Positions 11,559-22,898 of a DNA stretch of 64,000 nt are shown one piece after another. Numbering within the stretch: position 1 is the first letter of the stretch; each line of letters starts with the position of its first letter. Position numbers and translations under genes: made by a program. Source of the DNA: Poronia punctata (Eukaryota > Ascomycota > Sordariomycetes > Xylariales > Xylariaceae); assembly GCA_022579005.1 (NCBI GenBank), contig MU401491.1:147506-211505 (forward strand), read 5' to 3'. The notes under the pieces were generated by a model. It was not told the origin of the DNA. It saw only the letters and a program-made list of their open reading frames with translations, and searched no databases.

Positions 11559-11650
11559 CAACAACAACTACAACAACAACAACTACAACAACAACAACTA
11601 CAACAACAACAACTACAACAACAACAACTACAACAACAACAACAACTACG
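11559..11650 (+). repeat. 15-bp minisatellite, unit CAACAACAACAACTA, about six copies
   Basis: Near-perfect tandem units, with a final unit carrying one extra CAA and a C/G change. It lies about 210 bp after the MPC2 stop, probably in or just past its 3' UTR. It is open in all forward frames, which explains spurious poly-Asn, poly-Thr and poly-Gln ORFs there. Confidence 0.9.
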
Positions 11651-11888
11651 ACAACACAGGAGAGACAGACAAACAAACAAACAAACAGCATTCATTTCCC
11701 CAGGTCCTCCGGGCATATGCCAAATAATCATGTTTGGCAGATAGGCGCAGGCAGGGGTTTATTTTTTTCTTCTCCTAATGGCATCATTTTTATATTTTCC
11801 ATGGGGTTTGGGTTCACCATCAAAATCTCGTGTTTGATTTGATTTCTTCGCCTTTTCGTCGATTATCTTACTTTGCTTTTGCTTTTGC

Positions 11889-11904
11889 TTTTTTTTAAAA
11901 AAAA
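11889..11904. repeat. T8A8 palindrome
   Basis: Eight T followed directly by eight A. It is one of three Tn-An junctions of this kind in the window. Confidence 0.9.
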
Positions 11905-12660
11905 CCGAGCTAGAAAATCATACTCACGCTGTATATTATAAATAGGTAGAGGAGGTTATATAACGCAGTGGTTGTCTCTGATATTTAATCATTTCATCCT
12001 TTGATAACAATACCCCTATGTTTGTTAATGGGACTTACTTACTGACTGGTTGAATTAGAAGGGGGTAGGTATTTCCCTAGTCTAGAGGACCTTAAGTAGG
12101 TAGCTAAACAAGAATTTCTCGCGTACATGGTGGTCAAAGTCAAACTATCTACATTTATGACTCCCTCTTGTGGTGGTGGTGGTGGTAGTAGTAGTAGTAG
12201 CTAGCGGTGATGGTCGACCGTGGTATCGGAGGAAGGAGGCACCTTTTGTCTATGTTTTTCATGATGCTCTCTCTGCTTCCTGCCGATGATATGATGTGCG
12301 TTAACTTCCCAAGTAGATGCTTGTTAGTCGTTACTACAAGTGTAACGAAACCATCAAAAGTCAAAATTAATGATTTTCGATTGGGGGCTAATTATTGGAT
12401 GTCTAACAGTTTAGTCAACGGTATGTATGAGTTAAGGGGTAATGGCCTGCAACGGATGGATGTCCGGTTTCGTTTCACTTGGAAAGGGGCTTGGGGGTTA
12501 TCGGAGAAACTGTGTTAAAAGAAAACGCTGTTCAACATCAACGTCATAAATGCCATCCGCGACAGGGACGGAACCATATACATGTCATTGCCATCAGTAT
12601 TAGTTTTATTAACTATAATAAATCAAGGTTCAAATCAACGCTGCACAACAAAATCAACCA

Positions 12661-13487
12661 TTAAGTGCTATGCAAATACTCCCCAGGTGTAGTCTCCAAG
12701 GGCCTACAGCTCTGAAACAAGAACCTCGCCCAATCGCTTCTTACTCTCTCTTTGCGGATAATATCATGGCTCCAAAATAAGAGAGCAAGTTGAGGCTGAT
12801 CAACAAGATCGACGTCGCGGGAAATACGCCGAGTGCCTTCGTCACGGGACTCGCACCACTGGAAGTCGTACTCACAGTCCTTCACGACGGCGCTCGAGCA
12901 TATCCTATCAGTAGAATATGGTTCTAAAAGATACTCGGAACCAATCCTCACATTCCCATTGAGCATCAGACAAAAGTCGACCCAAAATTCCGGATCGTCT
13001 TGCCTTCGTACCCGAAGCCCGAGTCTTGCGTTCAGACCATGATCATCAAGATATTCGGCCACCGCGATGAAAAACGCTGGGTCAACTCCGCCGACATCCA
13101 CGGCCGGGCCTTCACGGTACTCCCAAATAGACCAAGAATACCTCCCGATCAGTCGGAAAATATGCCCGTGGAGATCCGCCGGGTTGACGGCCGATCTAGG
13201 GACCGCTCGGGTCCAGAACCCAGGGAAAGCTGTGAGAGGCTTGCCGAGCAGAATGTCATCCGGGTTCATGAGGAGGTTATCCGGCAGGGTAAGGTAATGG
13301 AGTCCAAATAGGTTCTGTACCCCGAACTGATGAAAAATGCATGCTAGATCAAATAATTCAGACCCTGTGGCATATTCCGGGCGCGACGGCGCCGTTATGT
13401 ATCTAGCAAGAGGGGTTAATATAGGTATATACATAGGCTTTTTTAATTGGCGCCGACTTACAAGCATGATCTTTCAAGATCATTCAT
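12661..13487 (-). CDS. Unrecognised fungal protein
   Basis: Two exons on the minus strand, 13487-13462 and 13402-12661, give 255 residues starting MNDLERSCLYITAPSRPEY. The 59-nt intron has GTAAGT and ends TTGCTAG. The exon 2 frame is also open upstream through the intron to an ATG at 13467, so an intronless 268-residue form is possible but less likely. The sequence is globular, rich in Trp, Phe and Asp (for example FWVDFCLMLNGNVRIGSEY), with no signal peptide, membrane segment or motif I know. Its overall look (short hydrophobic start, many aromatic and acidic residues) resembles the many lineage-specific fungal proteins of unknown role. Coding status is supported by the long open frame and a good intron only. 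Confidence 0.6.
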
Positions 13488-14982
13488 AGACGGGAGGATG
13501 TGAAGACCTGGGATAGCCATTTTTGAGGAGTGTCGGCTATGCTATGTATCTTATCATGGGAAGGGAAAAGAAAAAGATGAGAAGGGTAGAACATTATATT
13601 TATATTCAGAAAGGCTGTAGGAAAGTGGTATTCGTGTCGCCATCTAACAGACAAGGTTATTGTTCGTAGCAAGAATGTGAAGTTAGGAATTTACACCAGG
13701 TTCCAAGGAATCCGTGAGCCACTCTGCCCATCTTATCCAACTGCTGCTGGCTATCAACGTGTCCGAATGAGAAGATCTCAGCCGTCGGTATGCCAAGTTG
13801 TGGTCAAGGTATTTCGTAAAGTAACCAAGTACAATGTAATTCAGGCAGTAAGAAAAGATTGAGTTCCCAAGGGTTTCTGCTTGTTGCGTTACCTACTTTA
13901 GTATGTAGGCAAGGAAGTAGGTAGTAAGGTAGTCCTAACATTCCTGTCTCCCGCCCTAAATGACATAGCACCTGCCACGATAAGTATTAATTTGTCGAAG
14001 GATCGTTGGTCCACACGCCATTCCCCAAGTTAAAGATCTTATGGTAGGTAAGTAAGTACTGAGATTTCCATCGACAAGGAAGGAACACATTGGCCACTGC
14101 ACACTCTTACCCAAGGGTAGAGGTTGGATCTACTGTACTCGTATGGCAGACTCTGTACTTCCGCCTGCTTGCCGGGCAATTCTAAGCTGAGGCAAACGGA
14201 ATAAGGGGAATTAAAGGGTGGTATGTCCTTGGTTTTACGAGTAGAGGGGTAGTGACACGTGACAGACGAGAGTCAAGTACCAGAAGGCCACATTCGAGAA
14301 TGGAATCTTTGAACCCCCCTATGGAATGAAAAATACAACTCTGTTAATCTTGTCGCCCGGGAGGACTATTTAACTCCATGAACTTAGTATCGGGACAGGT
14401 TGAAATTGGTATGCAGGTGTGCGAGATGGGGTCCCGGCCGTACATTTATTCTATATACCTACGCATGTGAGAACCAACAGACCCTTCCCGGATCAGCGAA
14501 CGTCATGTTACAGAAATCGCGGGTTCATCTTGCCGAGTGACACGGACGGCATGCTATTGTCTATCCGAAAGACTCTATGTACCCCTGGATAAAATATGTG
14601 TATCCTAGCCTTCTTCCTCAGTTTGGCCATTTGCCACTCGGGATACGGATACTACAACCACCAAATCCCTTCCATGTTTGTGACTTTGTTTTGGTACTCG
14701 TTCTTGATTTCTTAAGCCCGATAAGATGACATGTCTAACAGTAAATCGCTCGCTTCTATTTTTGGTCTCTACCAGGGCGCACATTCCTCATTATTCATCT
14801 GTACAAGTCCGGCTGGCGCTAGTCTACTGATTAAACTCCCAGCTTCATAAAATCGTTCGGAGCCGTCTGAGGATCGACCTCTCTCCCGGTACCGTTTTAG
14901 GGGTTGGCTGGAACAACCACTCCCTGTCTACGTCCATGTCCCAGCGAGTCAACGAGGGTTGTGGCGTCAGGCCCTGGACGTT
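13488..14982. other. Intergenic, upstream of the unknown gene / 3' of SKT5-like
   Basis: About 1.5 kb with no supported gene. GTAGGTA motifs occur at 13905-13930 and 14043-14056. Confidence 0.5.
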
Positions 14983-17874
14983 CTACATCACAGTGCATTC
15001 ACCTTCCTGTTGTTTACCGCCGATCTTGCTACGAGTGATGCGCTCACGTTCACGAGGAGCATTCCGACCCGACCTCTTGAGATCCTCGAGCCGCTCCCGA
15101 GCCTTGGGAAAGTCTTGGGCTGTAGATGGTGATGCGTGTTAGTAGTGGGCCGAATCGTTCATGACAGGACGACTTACCAGCCGCTCTCCAGTACCACCTC
15201 TTCGCATCCTCCAAATTGGCCGGGACACCGATACCAACTTCGGTGAAATAGCCCATCGCATACTCTGCCTTGGCTAAGCCAGCCTGGGCGGCTTTGCGAG
15301 CCCACAGATACGCCTCTGTATCGCTCTGCTGTAGTACGCCCTCGCTTCCCGTCAGATACCACCCACTAAGTGCTAATTCCGACTGGTGCTCTTCTTGCGT
15401 AGCTGCCCGGCTGTACCACATGATAGATTGTCTCGCATCAATCGGGCAGCCCATCAGGCCATACTCGTAGACACATCCTAAGCGGAACTGACTAAATTTG
15501 TAACCAAGGTGAGCCGCTTGCTCGAATAGCCGTAACGCGTAAGCTTCGTCACGAATTATCACGTCGTTGGGCTGGGCTGATTCGTACAGCAAGCCGAGTT
15601 CGTGCAAGGCGTGCGGATTTTCCGCGTCGGCACGCTCTGAAGCTCGTTTGAGCCAGCCGATAGCTTCGCGGGGATTCCTCGGTTGGCCGAGAAGCCCTTT
15701 TAGAAGAATCATGCCGACCTTGTACATGGCTGGCGTGTCGCCCAAAGTCGCCGCGCGTTTATACCATTGTATAGCCTTGAGAGGATCCTTTCTCGTCCCC
15801 CCTCCATCATCATGTCCAATCTCGCAGCAGACGGCCGTTCGATAAGCCGCAGCGGCATGACCCAGTTTTGCTGCTGACTGGTAGAGAGTAAAGGCCTCCT
15901 TCTGGTCAGGTTCATGTCCCAGAAGACCTCGACCCACGCAATCGGCCAAGAAGAACATGGCATCCGGATTCTGTGCGCCTACCAACTTCTTCAGAATCTT
16001 GTGCGAGTCCATGATATATCGTTCCCGCGACCTTGCCCTGGCCTTCGGATCAGGCAGCCTGGGGACAAGTACGTCCGCTGCTTCTATCAGCTTCTTGGCA
16101 AGAGTAAGCGCCGACTGTTGGTCGTTGGGGTCGGTTTTGATAATGGCACGGAGACGCTCTAATTCTTCGATAGTAACGGGTGCTTGCTCATTCACCGACG
16201 ACGGTCGCCCGTTCTGAACCGCAATGTGAGCTGTCGGGGGAGCGGGTGAGGGACGTCCCTGAGCTCCTGCTGCCGCTGCCGGTGGAGTACCACCGGTATA
16301 GTTCCGCACAGGAACCGGTTTGTCGTTCATATTAACCATTGAATTCGGCATCAGACCCGGCCGGATGGGTGCCGGGTGCCCAGAACCAGGTCGGCTACCT
16401 GGCGGGCTGGCCTGAGACCCCGGTCTTGCAGGCGCGGGAGTGGCAGGCAAGCCTGGGTTGTATGCTTGGAATCCACCAGAAGGCATCGGGGGAGCTTCGC
16501 TCGCCATTTCAAACACTGCTGATTGTGGCTCGCGCAGGTTTGGTTGCGATTTAGTGCGAGACACTTCGGGAAACCGAGCCGGCCCAGGTTGAGGTATGCC
16601 TGGCCCGGGTGGCGGAGGCGCCCGCACCGGTTGGTCATAAGACTGTCTTTGATCTTGCGGAGGAACAGCATCGTAATCAGTTATAGACTCTCTCGGCCCG
16701 GCATTCATCGTCGGGTCGTAGTAGGTGTCGTAAAAGTCGCCGATCGATGCTCGATCGGGCTCCTCATTCCAACCCGGTTGCAAGGAGGCATTGTTGGTGG
16801 GCAGAGGAGGTGCTTGGTCTGGATATGTTCTGTGTGGCGGAGGCCGGTTACTTTGTGACGTGGAGGGTCTCGGACCGGCCATGGGCATTGGTTGGCCGCC
16901 TTGTCCGTTATAATTCGCACTGTCCGTTCGTGGCGGCGGCACGACATTGCGCAGTGTGCTCTCGTGATTCATGGGCATAGTCATGCTTCGTGATGGAGGG
17001 CCAAATTCGTTTCGACCAGGTGACATGGGTTGCGCGTACCCGTCGTCATGATAACCTCCGAATCCCTGGGCCTGCGGCGGGGGAGGGCCTCTTCTGGGGT
17101 CAGGGTAGCCTTGTGGAGGATACCCGCGGCCGCCACTCCGTTGACTATCCATGGAGGGGCGCACATAATCGTCCATCGAGCCATGCTGTCTTGGACCCGG
17201 TCCTGGTCCTCGATCCGGCGGCCCTCGTCCATTCATGTCCAGCCCAGCCATACGATCGACGATTTGGGGTTCACGCTCAAAATCGGCCTGCCGTTGGTGC
17301 CCCGGATAAGCAGAATAGGGACCTCCGTACTCTTCTTCTGGACTCCTCATGGGAGGCCCCGGGCGATGTACTGGGAACTGTTAGCCATGAGCGGCAGGAA
17401 ACCGCTACCTTGTGCCTGCTTACTATGTGAATCCGGACCACCATTTCGATCAAACTGTCCCGGTCGGCCTCCACGTCCTTGGGGCAGATAACCCCTGCCA
17501 GAACCTGGTGGTGGTGGTGGTCCTCCGCCACGCGGTGCGGGGCCACCACGCATCGGCGCGCCCCTTCCTCTCGGCGGTGGCATCCGGCCTCTTGGCGGAC
17601 CGGGAGGACCTCTGTTGTACATATCCTGCGGGGGGTATCCTTGCTGGGGTGGTGGCGCGCCTCTGTCGTAATTCATGTCCTGCGGCGGCGGGCCGTAGTC
17701 TTGGCCATACCCATCATCTTCGTATTGCTCATAGCCTCCGTAGCCATAGTCATCCTGGTATTGTTCTTGCTGTCTGGCAGGTGGCTGCGGATACGCTCCG
17801 CCAGGGCCACCACGAGGAATCCGCGCAGCTGGCCCAGCATAGGGTCGCTCAGCATATCTGCCGTCGTATGACAT
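14983..17874 (-). CDS. Sel1-repeat chitin-synthase regulator (SKT5/CHS4 family)
   Basis: Three exons (17874-17424, 17370-15178, 15119-14983) give 926 residues. The N-terminal two thirds are disordered and rich in Pro, Gly, Arg, Gln and Tyr. From about residue 618 to 881 there is a run of Sel1/TPR-like repeats, for example AIQWYKRAATLGDTPAMYKV and AYLWARKAAQAGLAKAEYAM. The last exon ends ...QQEGECTVM, a CaaX prenylation box. In yeast, Skt5/Chs4 activates chitin synthase 3, has Sel1 repeats and is farnesylated at a C-terminal CaaX, so the same role at the plasma membrane or septum is inferred. Filamentous fungi have several paralogues and I cannot say which this is. For the first intron I chose donor GTAAGC at 17423 (53 nt); donor GTAGCG at 17408 is also in frame but leaves only 38 nt. 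Confidence 0.85.
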
Positions 17875-20777
17875 CGTATGGGAAGAAAGCCGTTGTTTTA
17901 CACAGAGGCAGGACGGATGGGAGGGGCTAGGCGGGGTGCGCGGGGTCCCAGGACCAGACAGTTACGCGCTATACTATATCTTGTCAATCACGGGACGGAC
18001 ACCTTACAACCAGCAAAACGACGTCGTGAGATTTGGTTTCAGCGCGAGTTGGGTTATTGAACCTATAAGCAAGCCATGGATGCCTTGCACACTAGGTTGG
18101 ATTCGAACCGCAGTTATTGTCAAAAGAAAACATCCATGCCAATTGTTGCGTTCAAGGGAGTCCTAGGAGAGCGAATGCCAGAAAGGCAGTGTCGATAAAG
18201 ACCAAGTCAGGTTAAAAAATCAATTTGTAAAAGCGCCCAATGTTTGGTGGTCGGAAACTCGGCGCAATAATGATCGTCAGTTTGGGGAGGCCCGCAAAAA
18301 GAAGCGTGGCGGATTGGGGTTGCAGGCGGCTCGAGACGCGCTGGGCTAAAATGGGGGTAGTTGAGTCGGGGGCTGCTGGATGGGTGGGTGTTGGGAAGGT
18401 AATGCAGCGTCAAAGCGGCTTGCAGGTCATTTAATGCAAGGTGGTCCACGTTGTTCAAAGGCTGTCAAGCTGAACGCACAACTCCGAGAAATAATCAGCA
18501 CCGATTCTTTTTATCAAAGCTGTGGGTTTATTTTGATTTGCCATGAGGTGCCCGTATGCACATACAGGGAGGCTTTGCAGAGCGTAAGAAGCAAACAACC
18601 AGCCAAGTGCTTTTTGTTGGACAGAGATGATGGGGCGGCCAGTGGTCAGTTGAAGGGCAGCTGTGTTTTGAGATATCTTGGCGCTTCCAGGCGTTGAAGG
18701 GATGCCAGCAACAGTCACTGTATCAGTAATAACGTAGGATTCACTGGGAATGTCGAGTTCGTTTGGTGTGGAATATCAGTAGGTAACACTTGAAAATTAC
18801 CAACCAATAATTTCAATGGCTGCAACGTCTTGTGTGCTGAGCCCGGATTACTGTGGCGTCCGATGCAAGAAACCAGGGAGGTGGGAAAGAAAAAACGGAT
18901 AGAAGTGAAAGGAGACAGGCGCTTGGTAATTGCAAGCCAGGGGACTTAGGATATTGTCTCAGTGATTGTGCTCAAAGAAAGTAAAGACATAGGAACTTGA
19001 GATAAGGCTGGTGTCAATACCTAGGTTAGATCAAAAAGAAGATGTTAAGGAGCAAGTCACGAGCAAAGTTTCCCTGAGGTTTGTCCCCTGTTCATTTGTG
19101 TACAAACACCATAACAGGTGCTGTTGTAACCTAAAGTAGCACTACCTAGGCTAATACCAAACATACCTCTAATTTTCTGTACTGGAGGAATGTGTAGGTT
19201 ATCACTTCTACAAGTAGGTACCTCCAGCAGAACTCCAGGTCCCTGTCTGCACCTACCAAGACCAAAGAGGCATTCCCCCGGCTTTATGTCTAGTACGTGT
19301 ATAAATTCATCAGGTGCGATTTTAGACGAGCGTAAATACAGATCCCAAAATGGACCACCTTCCAGCACATACTCAAATTATATAGTAGGTATCTTTCCTA
19401 CCAGGCTTTAATAGACCTGTTGTGACATGGCACTGTTCTTATAACTTGCCCTGTTGCTATCATATGTGGTCCAACAATCAGAGGTAGTAATCCTCTTATG
19501 TAGCATGTCTACGCGTAACAACAGAGCAGGCAATGCCTATGGTTAGGCTGTTATGTGGTAACCTCTTGCCTGCCAGATAGCAATTCCCCCCTTGCCCAAG
19601 TATATGTAAAGAGAAATGAGCAAAGTTGTATCCTGTCTGCCTGTCTTAGGGCCACACATTTTGTTTTTTGTTGGTCTAACTATGTGACAAGTAACGGCGC
19701 ACATGTCTTCAGCTTACCAACATCAAGTGGTACAGGCGCCTGTGCTGTGCAATGATGAATGGAATGCCAGCTGCAACATCGACACGTACTTAGTACGTAG
19801 TAAATATTGTAGAATTTATGAGTCTGCTGCATAAGGGTATCTCAACGACCTAAGAACGCCTTGGTCTCACCTTGTACTGGGCCTGTTGTATCAGATTGCA
19901 GGATCAGCTGCCTGTACACTGGAGCCATCAGCACCAGCACCAAGGTCAGCCGTTTCTTGGTAGCAGCAGAATTTATAAAGTTAAACCTTCCAAGGAACCA
20001 TCATGCATGCCAGTGATGAAAAACAGGGGAGGTATAATAATGAGGAGAATCTTATTAAAGCTCCTACAGGATTCGCCTCTTGGCTTTCCTCTTTGACGGT
20101 TACTCAGGCGGTCATATTACATAACGCAATAAGGCATATTGAGGTTGAGACAGTTTTATTTCCCTTGATAATACTAGTCGAACAAAGGGCCCAGGACTCC
20201 AGGCGCAATGAGGCTCCAAAGACCTCAAGCCACCAGTTTAAGCAAACACGCTATGCAGGTTTCCAGGCCGAGTACATGTAAAACGCAATGGCTCTAAATG
20301 GGCAAGATCAGGAGGACAGGCGTTGAAAACGTACAGTTCAATACAAATACTATCCGACCACATCCTAAACACCGTGGAATAAGGCAATACCTACCTACCT
20401 ACCACCCAAATACAATTAAGGAAACTAAAAGGTGAATTGTGCAGGCATGGGTCAGGGGAGGTTTGATGGATGGTACATCCTTAGTCCGTGCCAAGCCACA
20501 CCGCGCCGCCACACAAGTAAACTCAAAGAGATCGACCCAGCCTTTGACTGACTACTCGTACGAGTAAGTAAGTAGGTACCTACTCCGTCATCGACTGTAG
20601 CTAGAACCTACATACCTTACTGCACATTGTGCGCTTGTGGTGTTGGGGTCAAACCTGTTCAATCAATTCGATTCTACTTTGTAGGGGCTTCCTATAGTAA
20701 CTGGGGTAGTCACGGCCGCCTGTCCAGAATCCTTCCCACTTCACCGGCCAATTCTATCGAACAGCACACCAGCCACA
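17875..20777. other. 2.9-kb divergent intergenic region, SKT5-like / CBP4
   Basis: No gene is supported in 2.9 kb. TAGG/CCTA motifs cluster at 20385-20403 and 20556-20585, including the palindrome ACTCGTACGAGT at 20553-20564. A GGATTCGAACC string near 18100 is not part of a tRNA. Confidence 0.5.
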
Positions 20778-21420
20778 ATGTCAGGAAGACTAGGTACATG
20801 GCTGAAGATGATTGCCGCGTAAGCTCCCAAATTCCAATGCCTCCATGTCGCGGCGTAGCTACAACTAGCTACTACAATCCTCTTTCTAGCGGACCATGGA
20901 ACAGCCAGCTAATGTTATCGGGCGCAAAACAGAGGTGGCGCAGTATGCGTCGGTGGTCCTGCGTTTGTGATGTGGATACAGCCCACGGACGAAGAGCTGT
21001 TCCAACGATATAACCCCGATCTACAAAAGAAGAGTCTAGAGCGCCGATACGAGAAGCAAAAGGACTTTGACGATTTCGTCGGCCGGTTGAAGGAATATTC
21101 CAAGTCGGACAAACCGAGTATGCGACCCCTTTATACCATTCTACACCCCGAGTCGCTGCGCTACCGGCGACAGACATTGGCGGCTTTAGGCCTCGAGATA
21201 GTGACTTGTTGCGGCTGACGATATCTGTTGTGTAGTATGGAAAGTGCAGGAGGAAGCAGTACAAAAATTGAGGGAAGAGGCACGTCAACAAGAAAAACAG
21301 AATGCGGAAGAGGTAAGGAAGAGACAAGAGGCCATGAAACGAGAGGCCGGCCTGATGCAAGGTGGTGGACAACTAGAGTGTACAGGGAAGTCCAAGGTCA
21401 CCGATAACCCACTCATATAA
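20778..21420 (+). CDS. CBP4: CBP4, cytochrome bc1 complex assembly factor
   Basis: A small inner-membrane protein needed for cytochrome b maturation and complex III assembly. Three exons (20778-20818, 20933-21117, 21236-21420) give 136 residues. The start [19 protein letters not shown] runs into a single transmembrane segment ([15 protein letters not shown]), followed by the conserved [20 protein letters not shown] and [19 protein letters not shown]. The rest is a charged coiled-coil-like tail. Introns of 114 and 118 nt interrupt just before the transmembrane segment and at the KPIW motif; the second has a weak acceptor (TTGTGTAG). The gene is convergent with the SET-domain gene, 228 bp away. 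Confidence 0.9.
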
Positions 21421-21648
21421 ATCCTCGAGGACATCTCACGTCTTGGGCTTGTATTATCAACGATACGGGGGCCCTTTTGCCCGAGGGCCTTCAAGGAGTA
21501 TGGTGTTCTGGGGGGAATGGTCAAGGCATCGGAGACAAATTGTAATGTGCTATATACGGGATGTGCTATCATATGCCGAACGTGAAACAAAAGGAGAATA
21601 CCCGGTCATTATTCCACATGATTATACGCCGCAATTGGTTGTTTCAAC

Positions 21649-22898
21649 TCATATTCTCTGATCTTGTTCTAAGGCCGTTATCCGAATATCAAGCAGATGA
21701 TGAATCTGTTTCCATCTTTCTATGAGCATGTCCCTCTGCTGTTGTTCGCCAACCTTGGAGCCACGGACCTGCTCAATCCTGCTCTCAGCCCTCATCCTAT
21801 ATTGTCTCAATAGCCCCAGAAGCAACTCGTCAACAGCCTCTTGGCTAGCCTCGCCATCATCAGCCCCAGAGACAAACTTCTTCCATTCCCCTACCTTGCA
21901 ACAAAGTAGCCGCAACGCAACCTGTGTTCGATAACAGACCGTGTCGCGGTCCAGTACATAACCTCCTAAGAAACCGGCCTCATCTAGCCTCTCCCGCTGG
22001 CTCTTGTCTAGGCGCTCAAGCACAACCTCATCCAAGACCGTCTCATCCCAGCGGTTATCGCTCATGACGAACCCATATTCAGCCAGCAGGAAGTCGCCCC
22101 CGTGCCTCCCGTAGCAAATCTTCACCTCGTCCCCTTTCTCATACGGCGTCGTAGCTCGGAACGAGAACCCATCAGCCTTAAAAGCCACATGACAACACCC
22201 TCCTCCATTTCCTTCGCCATCACCATGGTTGAACAGATCGGCGACAGGTAGAAGCGCCAGGTGGTCTTCCCTCGTCGTACCCCGCCGCCTCTTCAGCGCG
22301 GCGTTGAGGTAGTAAAACGTCCGTGTGTTGACGAGCAACCAGGCATGTCTATACTTATCCATGCCCTGCTCTGCAATTTGCGGGAACGCGATCATTGCGT
22401 GCGCCCAGTCACGGGTGAATTTCGCTTCGAGCTTCGAAACCAGCTCCCGACTGCGCAAGGGTAGTAGAGCCTGCAGCTCTGGCTCCCATGACAGCGGCAT
22501 GCAGATGAAGTCCTTTGGTTCAGGACATATCGCGTCCCAGGGGCCGTATTTGGACCCGCCTTGCTCAAGAGCTAGGTCAGCTGCTAGTATGCCGTGCACG
22601 GAAGCGTTGTCCGGCAATCTCTGTAGCCGCGATTTGGGGACCGTGGAGAAAGTCCGGATGCAGTTCGTAGGCACTTCTAGAACCGTCTCATTGGCCTTTT
22701 TTTTAAAAAAAAAAAAAAAAAAGTTAGAGAGATGATCGCAAAGGTTGGGCTAGGCTAGCTTTATGCCGCTCAACTTACTTTGATATCCCGCGCTGCGACA
22801 ACACCGACACCTCGGCCTGGAATGCGTTGGGGCGTTATCCCGTTCAGTTTCACGCCGTGGCTCGTCGCCCATTCCAATAACTCGTGAACGGGATCCAT
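21649..22898 (-). CDS. SET-domain protein lysine methyltransferase (Rubisco-LSMT/RKM type)
   Basis: Two exons (22898-22779, 22695-21649) give 388 residues. Exon 1 reads MDPVHELLEWATSHGVKLNG and IPGRGVGVVAARDIK, the usual start of the SET fold. After the intron the protein continues ANETVLEVPTNCIRTFS. The catalytic core has LLPVADLFNHGD near residue 190-199 and YGRHGGDFLLAEYGFV near 235-250, as in SETD3/Rkm enzymes that methylate lysine or histidine on ribosomal proteins, actin or elongation factors. The C-terminal half fits the Rubisco-LSMT substrate-binding domain. The substrate cannot be told from the sequence. The 83-nt intron holds the A18-T8 run and uses an AAAAG acceptor, which may splice imprecisely. 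Confidence 0.85.
22697..22722. repeat. T8A18 tract inside the SET-gene intron
   Basis: Eight T followed by eighteen A on the plus strand. It lies inside the SET gene's intron, immediately next to its 3' splice site. Confidence 0.9.

Larger units (their letters stand above)
11348..12660. other. Intergenic, 3' of MPC2, rich in simple repeats
   Basis: This 1.3-kb stretch contains a GT run (11365-11381), a CAACAACAACAACTA minisatellite, a T8A8 palindrome at 11889-11904 and a GGT/AGT run near 12170-12200. No gene is supported. Confidence 0.55.

Noticed and set aside
11464..11842. Poly-Asn, poly-Thr, poly-Val and poly-Cys ORFs
   Set aside because: All are readings of the CAACAACAACAACTA minisatellite.
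17371..17408. 38-nt intron with donor GTAGCG in the SKT5-like gene
   Set aside because: Too short for this genome; donor GTAAGC at 17423 gives a normal 53-nt intron in the same frame.
17412..17930. Plus-strand ORFs over the SKT5-like N-terminus
   Set aside because: Antisense shadows of the Gly/Pro-rich coding exon.
18098..18115. GGATTCGAACC string suggesting a tRNA T-loop on the minus strand
   Set aside because: The flanking bases do not form a T stem, acceptor stem or anticodon arm.
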